Below are positions 1-8,507 of a stretch of 26,138 nucleotides of DNA, one piece after another. How positions within the stretch are numbered: the stretch's first letter is position 1; every line of letters begins with the position of its first letter. The position numbers and the translations under genes are program-made. The notes beneath the pieces were generated by a model. That model saw only the letters and a program-made list of their open reading frames with translations. It was not told the origin of the DNA and made no database searches. The stretch is from Duncaniella sp. (GTDB lineage: Bacteria > Bacteroidota > Bacteroidia > Bacteroidales > Muribaculaceae): NCBI GenBank assembly GCA_029052375.1, contig JAIDJD010000233.1, forward strand, positions 1-26,138. Direction: 5' to 3'.

Positions 1-250
1 TCCGCCAGGGCTCCGGCGTACGCGGTTACTAATAAATCAGCGTCCTGCGGACGCCTTGGATATGCTGTAGCACCCTAACAGAAGCAAGACTCTCTCAACT
101 CATTCTCCAATACATCTCTTTCCGCGCACGCCTCCGCCAGGGCTCCGGCGTACGCGGTTACCAATAAATCAGCGTCCTGCGGACGCCTTGGATATGCTGT
201 AGCACCCTACCAGAAGCAAGACTCTCTCAACTCATTCTCCAATACATCTC
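1..250. repeat. Two tandem copies of a 132-bp palindrome-rich repeat
   Basis: Bases 1-118 recur at 133-250 with a period of 132 and only two differences that I can see (ACT/ACC near 30/162 and AAC/ACC near 78/210). The first copy is cut by the contig edge, so there may be more copies. Each copy carries a perfect hairpin GCGTCC-TGC-GGACGC (40-54 and 172-186). Between the copies a second stem pairs 122-132 with 147-157 with one mismatch. No coding frame is supported here. The array lies beyond the terminator of the minus-strand operon that ends at 328. Bases 251-284 contain a further GGCGTCC half-site and otherwise nothing recognisable. Confidence 0.85.
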
Positions 251-284
251 CATGGCGTCCGCAGACAGACACAGAAACACAAAT

Positions 285-303
285 GGCGTCCGACGAGGAC
301 GCC
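285..303 (-). terminator. Hairpin terminator after the MBOAT gene
   Basis: GGCGTCC (285-291), a 5-nt loop and GGACGCC (297-303) form a perfect stem 25 bases beyond the MBOAT stop codon. Read on the minus strand it is followed by ATTTGTGTTT, a modest T-rich tail. The stem shares its GCGTCC/GGACGC core with the palindromes of the repeat at 1-250. Confidence 0.5.
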
Positions 304-327
304 GATTTTGCGCCGGCCTCTATCGGC

Positions 328-1905
328 TCAATACTGCAAATAGATGAAAGGCACGATATCCGACGACCTCACCTGGATGCCGACAAAAAGCGCCAGCGCC
401 AGAAACAGCACCTGGACAAGCACAGGAGACCCCATGAACCACGACTTGACCGGAGCCGTCAGCCTCGAGGGAGAGACATGGACAATGTAGCCGAAGAGCA
501 TGGCCAGCACTATGGCCGTGTAGCCAGCCACAAACTGGGGAGCCACCGAGAGATGGAAATCGTATATGATCTGATGCCACATCATGCCCACATCCTCGAG
601 CGACCTGGCACGGAACAGCATGAAGACAATGGCCACAAGCATGAATGTGCCGGCCATGTTGACCCCCTTGAGCCACATGGAGACACGGGCCGGAGAGCCC
701 CCTGACCCGAGAGCCACACTGCCGTCCTCGCCGGCCACGACGGCAGGCACGGGGATAAGGGCGCGGACACTCTTGTGTATCACGAGCAGCGCGCCGTGGA
801 CCGCTCCCCAGATGACGTACATCCACGAGGCGCCGTGCCAGAAGCCGCCTATAACCATCGTGGCAAACTGGTTGAAGTATGCGCGCGGACGCGAACAGCG
901 GTTGCCGCCGAGAGGTATGTAGACATAGTCTCTGAGCCAGGTCGAGAGCGATATGTGCCAGCGGTGCCAGAACTCGGTGGGGTTCTGGGCCTTGAAGGGA
1001 GCGTTGAAGTTCTCACCGAAGCGGTAGCCCATCAGCAGGGCCAGGCCTATGGCCATGTCTGAATAGCCCGAGAAGTCGCAGTAGAGCTGGATGGTGAAGC
1101 CTATGGTGGCCATCAGATTCTCAAATCCGCTGTATAGGGCCGGATTGTCAAAGACACGGTCTACGAAGTTGCCCGAGATGAAGTCGGCTATGACCATCTT
1201 CTTGACGATGCCGAGGATTATGAGCCACACGCCCTCGGAGGTCATGGCGCGGTCTGGCCTCGGATTGGACGCCACCTGCGGCAGCATATCCTTGGCCCTC
1301 ACCACGGGGCCCGCGAGCAGAGGCGGGAAGAAGGTGAGAAAGAACGTATAGTCCAGCAGGCTGCGGCACGGCACGGCATGGCCGCGGTAGATGTCCACGA
1401 TATAGCTGATGGAACGGAACGTGAAGAACGATATGCCCGCCGGCAGCATGATGTCCCAGAAGTCTATGCGCGTGTCCAGGATATTGCCGAGCGTGTCGAG
1501 CAGGAGATTGAAATACTTGAAGTAGGCGAGCATCCCCACGTTGACGGCGAGATTGGCGCCCACTATCAGGCGGCGCACCCAGCGGCGCTCCGAGGCCCCC
1601 ATGGCCAGGCCGAGCAGCCAGTCTGAGAGCGCCACACCCATGAGAATGAACACACACAGCCCGGACGACTTGTAGTAGAAGTAGAGCGAGAAGGCTATGG
1701 TGAAGGCCATCCTGCCGGCACGCCACGGGCGCAGCAGGGTGTAGAAGGCCAGAAAGACGGCAAAGAGCATGAGGAAGAGGCCGGTGTTGAACAGCAGTGG
1801 CTGTGCCGGGTCGTAAGCCAGCACATCCGCCAGCCTTGAGAGGTCTATGTTGAACTGTTCGCACCAGAGAGAGAGGCGGTCGATGAGAGCGTAGATGGCG
1901 TCCAC
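328..1905 (-). CDS. MBOAT-family O-acyltransferase (AlgI/PatA/DltB-like)
   Basis: A polytopic inner-membrane protein of 525 residues, the normal size for AlgI-type acyltransferases. These move acetyl groups across the membrane for O-acetylation of exported or envelope polysaccharide. Signature segments are visible: the conserved core EFWHRWHISLSTWLRDYVYI (residues 311-330), PLGGNR (331-336), and GGFWHGASW (353-361) with the family's probable catalytic histidine at His357. The start is GTG at 1905; no in-frame ATG lies just upstream, and PLLFNTG follows about 36 residues in. The gene is last in a run ftsY-rimO-menF-SGNH-SGNH-MBOAT, 86 bases after the second SGNH gene. The two SGNH neighbours are the expected periplasmic partners (compare AlgJ/AlgX or PatB). 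No dlt genes are nearby, so D-alanylation is unlikely. The acceptor glycan is unknown. Confidence 0.9.
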   Translation of the reverse strand: MDAIYALIDRLSLWCEQFNIDLSRLADVLAYDPAQPLLFNTGLFLMLFAVFLAFYTLLRPWRAGRMAFTIAFSLYFYYKSSGLCVFILMGVALSDWLLGLAMGASERRWVRRLIVGANLAVNVGMLAYFKYFNLLLDTLGNILDTRIDFWDIMLPAGISFFTFRSISYIVDIYRGHAVPCRSLLDYTFFLTFFPPLLAGPVVRAKDMLPQVASNPRPDRAMTSEGVWLIILGIVKKMVIADFISGNFVDRVFDNPALYSGFENLMATIGFTIQLYCDFSGYSDMAIGLALLMGYRFGENFNAPFKAQNPTEFWHRWHISLSTWLRDYVYIPLGGNRCSRPRAYFNQFATMVIGGFWHGASWMYVIWGAVHGALLVIHKSVRALIPVPAVVAGEDGSVALGSGGSPARVSMWLKGVNMAGTFMLVAIVFMLFRARSLEDVGMMWHQIIYDFHLSVAPQFVAGYTAIVLAMLFGYIVHVSPSRLTAPVKSWFMGSPVLVQVLFLALALFVGIQVRSSDIVPFIYLQY

Positions 1906-1991
1906 GGGGCAAGTAGGCTGTAGAGAGGAGAAAGAAGTATGCTTGGAGATATACCTTTAATATTAATGTATCGTGTATGCGGCCGGGCGGC

Positions 1992-3338
1992 TCAGCGCGA
2001 GGCGGGGGCATTGCGGACAGCGTCCATCAGCGCCTCGTAGAGCAGGCGCCCCTCGAGCAGGTATCCGGTGCGCGAGTGGTGGACACGGTCTTTGGCAAAG
2101 AGGCCGCGGTTTATCCACGACGTGCTGGCTCCGGCGCCTCCGGCCACGTCATACCAGTCGTAGACAGCGATGTTGTGCTCCCTGCCGTAGTCGAGTATGG
2201 CCTGGCGGATGGGGGCTATGTTGCGGTTGACGGCATAGGTGCGCGAGGTGCGGTTGACGGTGCGGTAGCGGCCCTTGCGAGACTTGACCCTCACCTTCTT
2301 GGTGGTCGAGACAGAACGCTGGCACTCCATGGGGGTGGTGAGCAGTATCTGGGCCGAGGGATTGGCCTGGCGGATGTTGGAGACAAGGCGGTCTACAGAG
2401 CGGGCAAAGGTCTGGGCGTCAAAACGGCCGAAGGCCTCGTTGGTGCCGAGCGAGACTATCACAAGGTCTGGCGAGAGGGGAGCGATGCCGGCCCCGACGT
2501 TGCCTATGCGGTTGTATGTCTCGTAGGCCGCGCCGTTGTTGCCGATGGCGTGATAGAAGACGCCGGGAGTGTCGGCCGAGAGCATGGCGCCGAAGAGGGT
2601 GAGGTCTCCCCCCGAGCTGAAGCTGACGGTGAGATCCGTTACGGGGCGCTCGAGCAGTATCTGGGTGTAGTCGTGCGAGGGGATGGAGCGGAAGGGCACA
2701 CTGCGGCCGGCCGAGGTGACGGAGCCGACAGACATCTTGCCCTGGTGGAACAGCGTCACCGAGGAGAAGGGGTTGTAGGCGTCGCCATCCTTCTCGGAGG
2801 TCGAGACGGTAATGTCGGACGAGGCCGAGGAGGGGCGTATGGAGGCGCCGGTGAAGCCCACGGTCTGGCGCCAGGGCTGGCTCATCAGCTTGACGGGTAT
2901 CCAGCTGTTGCGGCTCTGTATCGAATAGTCGGCGGGCTCGTTGGTGCCCGAAATCTTGAGGGGCGAGACAAGGCCGCGCCCGGCATTGCCGAAGTCGTAC
3001 TGGAGCAGGTCGCGCGTCAGGCCGCTCGAGATGTCGGCCTGGATGTGCGAGTCGCCTATCATCACTATCGACGCGGGCTCTGCGGCCGAGCGCTCGAGCG
3101 CGGCGCGCAGCGGAGCCCAGTCGGCGCCGTTGAGGGCGATGCGGTTGGCCTGGCGGCGTATGAAGGAGGGGACGGCGATGTCGAGGTCGGCGTCCGAGGG
3201 CGAGCCGGGTATCTCGACCACCATGCGGCTGACGTCAAAGGTGTCGGCCGCGGCAGTCTCCTGTGCCGCGGCGGGCAGGGCTACGGCGAGGGCGGCGAGA
3301 GCCGGGAAGAGTCTGTATATGTGTCTGAGTGAAGTCAT
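1992..3338 (-). CDS. Secreted SGNH/GDSL hydrolase-fold protein (putative O-acetyltransferase/esterase)
   Basis: A protein of 448 residues with a Sec signal peptide (hydrophobic 8-25, likely cleavage after AAA near 25). SGNH motifs are intact: block I MIGDSHIQAD with Ser97, block III SLGTN with Gly298 and Asn300, and block V DRVH with Asp417 and His420. About 200 residues lie between blocks I and III. This fits a jelly-roll insert like that of AlgX/PatB-type acetyltransferases, though the fold is inferred only from spacing. A basic stretch (348-363) precedes block V. Its ATG shares one base with the preceding gene's stop (TAATG), so translation is probably coupled. With the next-door SGNH and MBOAT genes it probably transfers or removes acetyl groups on an exported glycan. 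Which of the two reactions it performs cannot be told from sequence. Confidence 0.85.
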   Translation of the reverse strand: MTSLRHIYRLFPALAALAVALPAAAQETAAADTFDVSRMVVEIPGSPSDADLDIAVPSFIRRQANRIALNGADWAPLRAALERSAAEPASIVMIGDSHIQADISSGLTRDLLQYDFGNAGRGLVSPLKISGTNEPADYSIQSRNSWIPVKLMSQPWRQTVGFTGASIRPSSASSDITVSTSEKDGDAYNPFSSVTLFHQGKMSVGSVTSAGRSVPFRSIPSHDYTQILLERPVTDLTVSFSSGGDLTLFGAMLSADTPGVFYHAIGNNGAAYETYNRIGNVGAGIAPLSPDLVIVSLGTNEAFGRFDAQTFARSVDRLVSNIRQANPSAQILLTTPMECQRSVSTTKKVRVKSRKGRYRTVNRTSRTYAVNRNIAPIRQAILDYGREHNIAVYDWYDVAGGAGASTSWINRGLFAKDRVHHSRTGYLLEGRLLYEALMDAVRNAPASR

Positions 3339-4783
3339 TAGAGGTCTTGGTTGTCGGTATTCTGGTTGGCCTCCGGCGCGGCGGCAGGGGCCTCTGAGGC
3401 GGGGTTGAGGTCATGGCTGATGGCCTTGAAGAGCTGTCGGGCCAGACGGGCGCCCCCCTTATGGGTCATGTGTATGTAGTCTTTGTTGATGTCTCCGTCA
3501 CGGCTCCACTCCACCACGGCGCCGTCGCCGCCCATGGCCTCGCGGGTGTCCCAGAAGAGACAGTGGGCGCGGCGCGCGGCATCGCGCTGGGCCGATATCA
3601 TGTCGGGAGCCGTGGCCATGGAGACCACCGAGCCGCCCTTCTTGACGCCGCGGTCTCCGACTCCCATCAAGAGGATGTCGGCGCGGGGATAGCAGGCACG
3701 CACATGGTTGATGACCTCGACCATGCGCGAGGAGTAGACAGAATAGTTGGACTGCGTGGCCGACATGGCGTTGATGCCGAACTCGAGCACAATGAGGCTG
3801 TAGTCCACATAGCGCGACATCTGGCGGCAGAGCGAGGGAGAGATGTCAGAGAGCGTGATGCCTGAGAACCCGCGGGACGACATACAGTCGAGGCTGACGC
3901 CGCCGGGGGTGTCGAGCCACACGCCGAGGCCCACGAGCGAGGGCGTCGACGAGCTCAGCTCAAAGCCCGAGGTGGTGCCTGAGAGCTCTATACACACAAC
4001 GGAATCGGAGGGTGCTATATTGCGCGTCTCCCACTCTCCGGCCTGCGTCCTGAGCCTCACCGACCCGCCCTCGGGTGCGAGACAGAGAAAGCGCGAGCGG
4101 CTCCAGGCGTCGGTCTGGCCGCCAAAGAGACCCGTGCCGGCATAGGTCGAGAGGGCCTCGCCCTGCGGCGAGGCATACTGCTCGGAGAGGCCGAGCAGCC
4201 TGCGGTCTGCCTTCTTGTTGGCCATGAAGGTCTTCCAGCCCCTGCCGCCCTGCTTGACCGAGCGGCGGAATCCGGGAAAGTCCGAATGCATGGAGACATA
4301 CCCGACACCCTGTCCGCCATAGGCCTCCTGCATCAGGTGGCGGAGGTCCTGGGTGAAGATGTCGCCCTCTATCCAGCTGTCTCCGACGACAGCTATGCGG
4401 GCGTGGCCCTCGCGGACCGAGGTGCGCAGGCGCAGCAGGCCGCGGTTGTGGTCGGTATAGTCCTCGATGACCACGAGGTCGCCCCGGCGGGGCGAGACGG
4501 CGGGACGCATTATCGAGTCTACAGGGCGCGCCAACACCGAGTCCGGAGCCTCGAGATGGGCCTTCTCTGCCCTCTCGGCCTCCATGGCCTCGAGCAGGGC
4601 GGGGTCTATCTGCTCGTCTCCGGGGTTGGAGCGGTCTATGATGCCTGTCTCCTTCAGCAGGTCGGAGACGAGAGAGAAATCCTTGATGCGGCCGCCGCTC
4701 CAGCGCTCGAGGGGGAGCAGGGAGACGAGGGCTACGAGAACGATGGCGGAGAGTACGATGAGTAAGGGATAACCTTTTTTCAT
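3338..4783 (-). CDS. Membrane-anchored SGNH/GDSL hydrolase-fold protein
   Basis: The chosen start (ATG at 4783, MKKGYPLL) gives 481 residues with one N-terminal transmembrane anchor (about 6-24) and a periplasmic body. A longer frame to 4918 would add 45 basic, low-complexity residues overlapping menF and is rejected. Catalytic blocks are complete: VVGDSW with Ser136, EFGIN with Gly336 and Asn338, and DYIH with Asp435 and His438. The C-terminus (461-481) is Ala/Pro/Asn-rich. The gene is 49 bases after menF and overlaps the next SGNH gene by one base. Two dissimilar SGNH proteins plus one MBOAT protein resemble the AlgJ/AlgX/AlgI arrangement, in which one SGNH protein relays acetyl from the membrane protein and another acts on the polymer. 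That division of labour is inference. Confidence 0.85.
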   Translation of the reverse strand: MKKGYPLLIVLSAIVLVALVSLLPLERWSGGRIKDFSLVSDLLKETGIIDRSNPGDEQIDPALLEAMEAERAEKAHLEAPDSVLARPVDSIMRPAVSPRRGDLVVIEDYTDHNRGLLRLRTSVREGHARIAVVGDSWIEGDIFTQDLRHLMQEAYGGQGVGYVSMHSDFPGFRRSVKQGGRGWKTFMANKKADRRLLGLSEQYASPQGEALSTYAGTGLFGGQTDAWSRSRFLCLAPEGGSVRLRTQAGEWETRNIAPSDSVVCIELSGTTSGFELSSSTPSLVGLGVWLDTPGGVSLDCMSSRGFSGITLSDISPSLCRQMSRYVDYSLIVLEFGINAMSATQSNYSVYSSRMVEVINHVRACYPRADILLMGVGDRGVKKGGSVVSMATAPDMISAQRDAARRAHCLFWDTREAMGGDGAVVEWSRDGDINKDYIHMTHKGGARLARQLFKAISHDLNPASEAPAAAPEANQNTDNQDL

Positions 4784-4832
4784 TGCGCAGATGGATGATG
4801 ATGGGGATTGTCTGGGAGGAGAGAGACACAGG

Positions 4833-6026
4833 TCAGAAGCGAGACGGGGTGTCGCCCGGGTCCAGGAGCTCGAGGTCCGAGACATCGAATATGTCCTTGC
4901 CGTCGCCGCGCGCGGCATCGAGGATGCTGAGGATGGGCGCGAGCTTGCGGTCTACCTCGTCCCACTCGGTCTCGCTGTCAGAGTCGGGCATGATGCCGCC
5001 GCCGCCGTAGATGTTGTGGAGAAAACCCTCGCGGAGCGTCGAGCGGTCGAGGGCCGGCGATGCAAATCCGCAGCGCAGGTTGACATAGGCATGGACACAG
5101 CCGCCGAGGCGGACACCGACGGCGCCTGCATAACAGCGGCGCTGGTGGGTCTCGACGGCGTCGATGACGGCCATGGCCAGCTCGCGCGGCACTCCGGCCA
5201 CGGCAGGCGTGGGGTTGAGCGCGGAGAGCAGCGGGCCGAACTGAGCCTCGCCCGTGGCGGATATGGGCGTACACAGGTGGCGGACGGCGCCGGAGGCGAG
5301 TGTGCGGGTGCGCCCGCGCCTGACCTCAAGCCCGAAGGACGAGAGGGCGGCACAGATGAAGTCGGCCACGACGGCGTGCTCGGCCTTGTTCTTCTTGTCC
5401 CAGGGCTCGTCCGAAGAGGCTGGGAGCGTCCCGGCCAGAGCCATGGTGTTGAGCCTGTCCGGCTTGGGCTGTTCGAGCAGGAGCTCGGGCGTCGACCCGT
5501 ACCAGAGACCGTTCTCGGGGGTGAAGCAGAGATAGGTGAAGTGGCCCGGGGGATTCATCGAGGCGAGGGCCTCGGCTATATCAGAAGGCTCCATGCAGGA
5601 GAAGGCCGCCGCCATGCGCGAGAGCACCACCTTGCGGCCGCCCAGGCGGACAAACTCCAGGCAGTTGTTGAAGGCGCTGAGCCATGCGGCATAGTTGGTG
5701 CTGCGGCGTCCGGCCTTCTCGCAGGCGCCGGCAAATCCGGGCTCGGGATTCTCCTTGAGATACCTGAGCGCCGCCCTTGCGTCCATGTCGGCGCGCACCC
5801 CGGCCATATACGGCTCGTCGGCGCCGTAGCGGCTGATGAAGAAGCAGTCGGCGCCGTCCTCGTCGAGCGAGACGGCCGAGCGCCCCTCGGCGTCGGGCAG
5901 CGACGCTACAAAGCGCCACTCCCCTGCCCCCCTGGACGGGAGACGGTAGAGCGCGAAGGGCACACAGCGGCTGATGCAGGCCCTGGCGGCCTCTGCCTTG
6001 AGTTTCGGTACTGGAACGAATGTCAT
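4833..6026 (-). CDS. menF: Isochorismate synthase (chorismate-binding family)
   Basis: Converts chorismate to isochorismate in the cytoplasm, the entry step to menaquinone, which is the main quinone of anaerobic Bacteroidales. The 397 residues carry the family's C-terminal chorismate-binding fold: KVVLSR (132-137) with the catalytic-base lysine, GSTPELLLEQ (177-186), LAGT (198-201), NPTPAVAG (271-278; the first residue is His in many relatives), and EWDEVDRKL (354-362) with the Mg-binding glutamate. The start ATG at 6026 lies one base past the rimO stop, indicating tight coupling. No menD follows; SGNH genes come instead, so menF here is separated from the rest of a menaquinone operon. Salicylate or siderophore synthesis is less likely because no partner genes for it are present. 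Confidence 0.85.
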   Translation of the reverse strand: MTFVPVPKLKAEAARACISRCVPFALYRLPSRGAGEWRFVASLPDAEGRSAVSLDEDGADCFFISRYGADEPYMAGVRADMDARAALRYLKENPEPGFAGACEKAGRRSTNYAAWLSAFNNCLEFVRLGGRKVVLSRMAAAFSCMEPSDIAEALASMNPPGHFTYLCFTPENGLWYGSTPELLLEQPKPDRLNTMALAGTLPASSDEPWDKKNKAEHAVVADFICAALSSFGLEVRRGRTRTLASGAVRHLCTPISATGEAQFGPLLSALNPTPAVAGVPRELAMAVIDAVETHQRRCYAGAVGVRLGGCVHAYVNLRCGFASPALDRSTLREGFLHNIYGGGGIMPDSDSETEWDEVDRKLAPILSILDAARGDGKDIFDVSDLELLDPGDTPSRF

Positions 6027-6027
6027 C

Positions 6028-7362
6028 CTACACGTCTGAGGCCGCGCGCCCGATGAGCTCGAACGGGAGGGCCTGGGTTATTGTTACGTTGCAGAACTCT
6101 CCGCAGGCCAGGGGGCGGGTCTTCTCGACGAGCACCTCGGGGTCTACCTCGGGAGAGTCAAATTCGGTGCGCCCGACATAGTAGTCAGGCTCCTCGCGGT
6201 CTATCATCACGCGGAAGGTCTGGCCCACCTTGCCCTCCTGTATCCCGGCCGATATCTCTTCCTGGAGGGCCATCAACATGGCCTGGCGGCGCTCCTTCTC
6301 CTCCTGCGGGACGGTGTCCTCGAAGTGGAGCGCGCCATAGGTGCCCTCCTCCTCGCAGTAGGCAAAGGCCCCCATGCGCTCGAAGCGCTGGGCGCGGACA
6401 AAGTCGAGAAGCTCCTCGAACTCGCCGGGGCCCTCGCCGGGAAATCCCGTCATGAGGGTGGTGCGCAGATGTATGCCGGGGACACGGCGCCTGATCTCGG
6501 CCAGGAGCTCCTCGGTCTGCCGGCGCGTGATGTGGCGGCGCATATTGTCCAACACCTTGTCCGAGGCGTGCTGGAGGGCTATGTCGAGATACTTGCAGAC
6601 GTTGGGGCGGCGGGCCATGACGTCGAGCAGGTCGAGCGGGAAGTCGTTGGGATAGGCATAGTGGAGGCGTATCCACTCCACGCCCTCGACGTCGGCCAGG
6701 GCGTCCACGAGGCGCGCAATCTCCACACGGCCATAGAGGTCCTTGCCATACGAGGTGAGGTCCTGGGCTATGACATTGAACTCGCGGACGCCGCGCGAGA
6801 CAAGGAGGCGGGCCTCCTCGACTATCTCCTCTACGGGACGCGAGCGGAAGCGCCCGGTGATGAGCGGGATGGCACAGAAGGCACACATACGGTCGCACCC
6901 CTCGGCTATCTTGAGATAGGCATGGTGGCGCGGGGTGGTGAGCACACGGTCGTAGGGCGCGGCGCCGGGATGGCGCGAGGCTATGAGGCCCACGAGGCCG
7001 GCCCAGTCGGTCTTGCCGCGCCAGGCGTCCACCTCGGGTATCTCGGCCTCGAGGTCGGCGGCATAGCGCTGGGAGAGACAGCCCATGACGTAGAGGCCGT
7101 CGATGCGGCCCTCCGAACGGGCCGCGGCCCAAGAGAGTATCTCGGCGATGCTCTCCTCCTTGGCGTCGCCAATGAAGCCGCAGGTGTTGACCACGACGTG
7201 GATGCGGCCAGGGGCCTCAAACCACTCTTCGTCGGGCTGGAAAGCCACCTCGACCCCGGCGCTCTCGAACATACGCATGAGGCGCTCGGAGTCGACGAGA
7301 TTCTTGGAACAGCCGAGCGAGATGACGGCCACCCTGTCTTTCTGAGACACAGCGCCGCTCAC
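6028..7362 (-). CDS. rimO: Ribosomal protein S12 methylthiotransferase RimO
   Basis: A radical-SAM enzyme that adds a methylthio group to the conserved aspartate of ribosomal protein S12. The 444 residues match the family length. The N-terminal domain has the three auxiliary-cluster cysteines (Cys18 in LGCSKNLVDSERL, Cys61, Cys95). The radical-SAM CxxxCxxC is CDRMCAFC (Cys156, Cys160, Cys163). A TRAM domain closes the protein (about 375-440). LGCSKN and the absence of MiaB-specific sequence argue for RimO rather than the tRNA enzyme MiaB. The start is GTG at 7362, overlapping the ftsY stop by 4 bases (GTGA). The ftsY-rimO pairing is a recurring Bacteroidales arrangement. Confidence 0.93.
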   Translation of the reverse strand: MSGAVSQKDRVAVISLGCSKNLVDSERLMRMFESAGVEVAFQPDEEWFEAPGRIHVVVNTCGFIGDAKEESIAEILSWAAARSEGRIDGLYVMGCLSQRYAADLEAEIPEVDAWRGKTDWAGLVGLIASRHPGAAPYDRVLTTPRHHAYLKIAEGCDRMCAFCAIPLITGRFRSRPVEEIVEEARLLVSRGVREFNVIAQDLTSYGKDLYGRVEIARLVDALADVEGVEWIRLHYAYPNDFPLDLLDVMARRPNVCKYLDIALQHASDKVLDNMRRHITRRQTEELLAEIRRRVPGIHLRTTLMTGFPGEGPGEFEELLDFVRAQRFERMGAFAYCEEEGTYGALHFEDTVPQEEKERRQAMLMALQEEISAGIQEGKVGQTFRVMIDREEPDYYVGRTEFDSPEVDPEVLVEKTRPLACGEFCNVTITQALPFELIGRAASDV

Positions 7363-8357
7363 TTGCCCTTGCCGAAGAGAGATTTGACAAAGGCGCGCTT
7401 GTCGAACACCTGGAGGTCTTCGATTTTCTCGCCGAGGCCGATATACTTAACGGGTATCTTGAACTGGTCCGAGATGCCTATGACCACACCGCCCTTGGCC
7501 GTGCCGTCGAGCTTGGTGATGGCCAGCTCGTTGACCTGGGTGGCGGCCACGAAGTTGCGGGCCTGCTCGAAGGCGTTCTGTCCGGTAGAGCCGTCGAGCA
7601 CGAGGAGCACCTCGTGGGGAGCGTCGGGGACAAGGCGGCGCATCACGTTGCGCACCTTGGTCAGCTCGTCCATCAGGCCCTTCTTGTTGTGGAGGCGCCC
7701 GGCGGTGTCGATTATCACCACGTCGGCCTCGTTGGCTATGGCGCTCTGGAGGGTGTCGTAGGCCACAGACGCGGGGTCAGAGCCGATCTTCTGCTTGATG
7801 ACGGGCACACCGGCGCGGCGGCCCCACTCCTCGAGCTGCTCGATGGCGGCGGCGCGGAAGGTGTCGGCGGCGCCGAGCACCACGCGGTTGCCCGCGGCCT
7901 TGAAGCGCGCGGCCAGCTTGCCGATGGTGGTGGTCTTGCCCACACCGTTGACGCCCACCACCATTATGACGTGGGGGCTGTGGCCCTCGGGGACTGTGAA
8001 GTCTGCCTGGGAGGAGACGGCATTGTCGTTCTCGGCAAGCATATCGGCTATCTCGTCGCACAGGAGGTCGTTGAGCTCTTCCATGCCTACATACTTGTCG
8101 CGGGCCACGCGGGCCTGGAGGCGGTCTATGATGCGGAGCGTGGTGTCGACGCCCACGTCTGAGGTGACGAATACCTCCTCGAGGTTGTCGAGCACCTCGT
8201 CGTCGACGGTAGACTTGCCGGCGATGGCGCGGGTGAGGCGGTCGAAGAAACCGCGCTTGGTCTTCTCGAGCCCCTTGTCGAGGGTCTCCTTCTCCTCTTC
8301 GGGGGTCTGGATGGCCTCGGGCTCCTGTTTCTTGCGGAAAAGATCAAAAAGTCCCAT
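7359..8357 (-). CDS. ftsY: Signal recognition particle receptor FtsY
   Basis: The SRP receptor GTPase that docks ribosome-SRP complexes at the inner membrane. The 332 residues form a short acidic N-terminal region (10-30, the reduced A domain typical of this phylum), the helical N domain, and the NG GTPase with P-loop GVNGVGKT (135-142), DTFRAAA (165-171), DTAGR (217-221) and TKLDG (281-285). It begins with MGLFDLF, an amphipathic start. It is probably the first gene of the run reaching the MBOAT gene, with overlaps or gaps of -4, +1, +49, -1 and +86 bases. A TAnnTTTG box lies 80 bases upstream. Confidence 0.96.
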   Translation of the reverse strand: MGLFDLFRKKQEPEAIQTPEEEKETLDKGLEKTKRGFFDRLTRAIAGKSTVDDEVLDNLEEVFVTSDVGVDTTLRIIDRLQARVARDKYVGMEELNDLLCDEIADMLAENDNAVSSQADFTVPEGHSPHVIMVVGVNGVGKTTTIGKLAARFKAAGNRVVLGAADTFRAAAIEQLEEWGRRAGVPVIKQKIGSDPASVAYDTLQSAIANEADVVIIDTAGRLHNKKGLMDELTKVRNVMRRLVPDAPHEVLLVLDGSTGQNAFEQARNFVAATQVNELAITKLDGTAKGGVVIGISDQFKIPVKYIGLGEKIEDLQVFDKRAFVKSLFGKGK

Positions 8358-8438
8358 ATAAATATCTGAGGGTTATCGGGTGTACGCTATAACTGATGCC
8401 CGGAGCCATGCACCGGCACGGCACATCCAAGCAAGATG

Positions 8439-8446
8439 CAAAATTA
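8439..8446 (-). promoter_or_regulatory. Candidate Bacteroidota -7 box for the ftsY operon
   Basis: The minus strand reads TAATTTTG, a full match to TAnnTTTG. Transcription would start near 8432, giving a leader of about 75 bases before ftsY. I see no good TTTG-type -33 element at the usual distance. Confidence 0.4.
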
Positions 8447-8474
8447 CAAAATAATTCCGATATGCGGAAGCGCG

Positions 8475-8500
8475 CGGCGCGGCGATTTAGGGGCGCGCCG
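8475..8500 (-). terminator. GC-rich hairpin after the S4-domain gene (weak)
   Basis: CGGCGCG (8475-8481) pairs with CGCGCCG (8494-8500) across a 12-nt loop, 7 bases beyond the S4 gene stop. The minus-strand tail is not T-rich, so intrinsic termination is uncertain. Confidence 0.3.
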
Positions 8501-8507
8501 GCATTTC

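Noticed and set aside
328..1905. DltB-type D-alanyl transfer protein
   Set aside because: No dltA, dltC or dltD genes; the two SGNH neighbours and Gram-negative context fit polysaccharide O-acetylation better.
1977..3332. A 451-codon plus-strand open frame
   Set aside because: It lies wholly opposite the secreted SGNH gene, has a biased Gly/Arg/Val-rich translation and no family features; it is a by-product of GC-rich codon use.
4784..4918. N-terminal extension of the membrane-anchored SGNH protein
   Set aside because: It overlaps menF, is Ser/Arg-rich, and precedes a clear MKK plus hydrophobic anchor at 4783.
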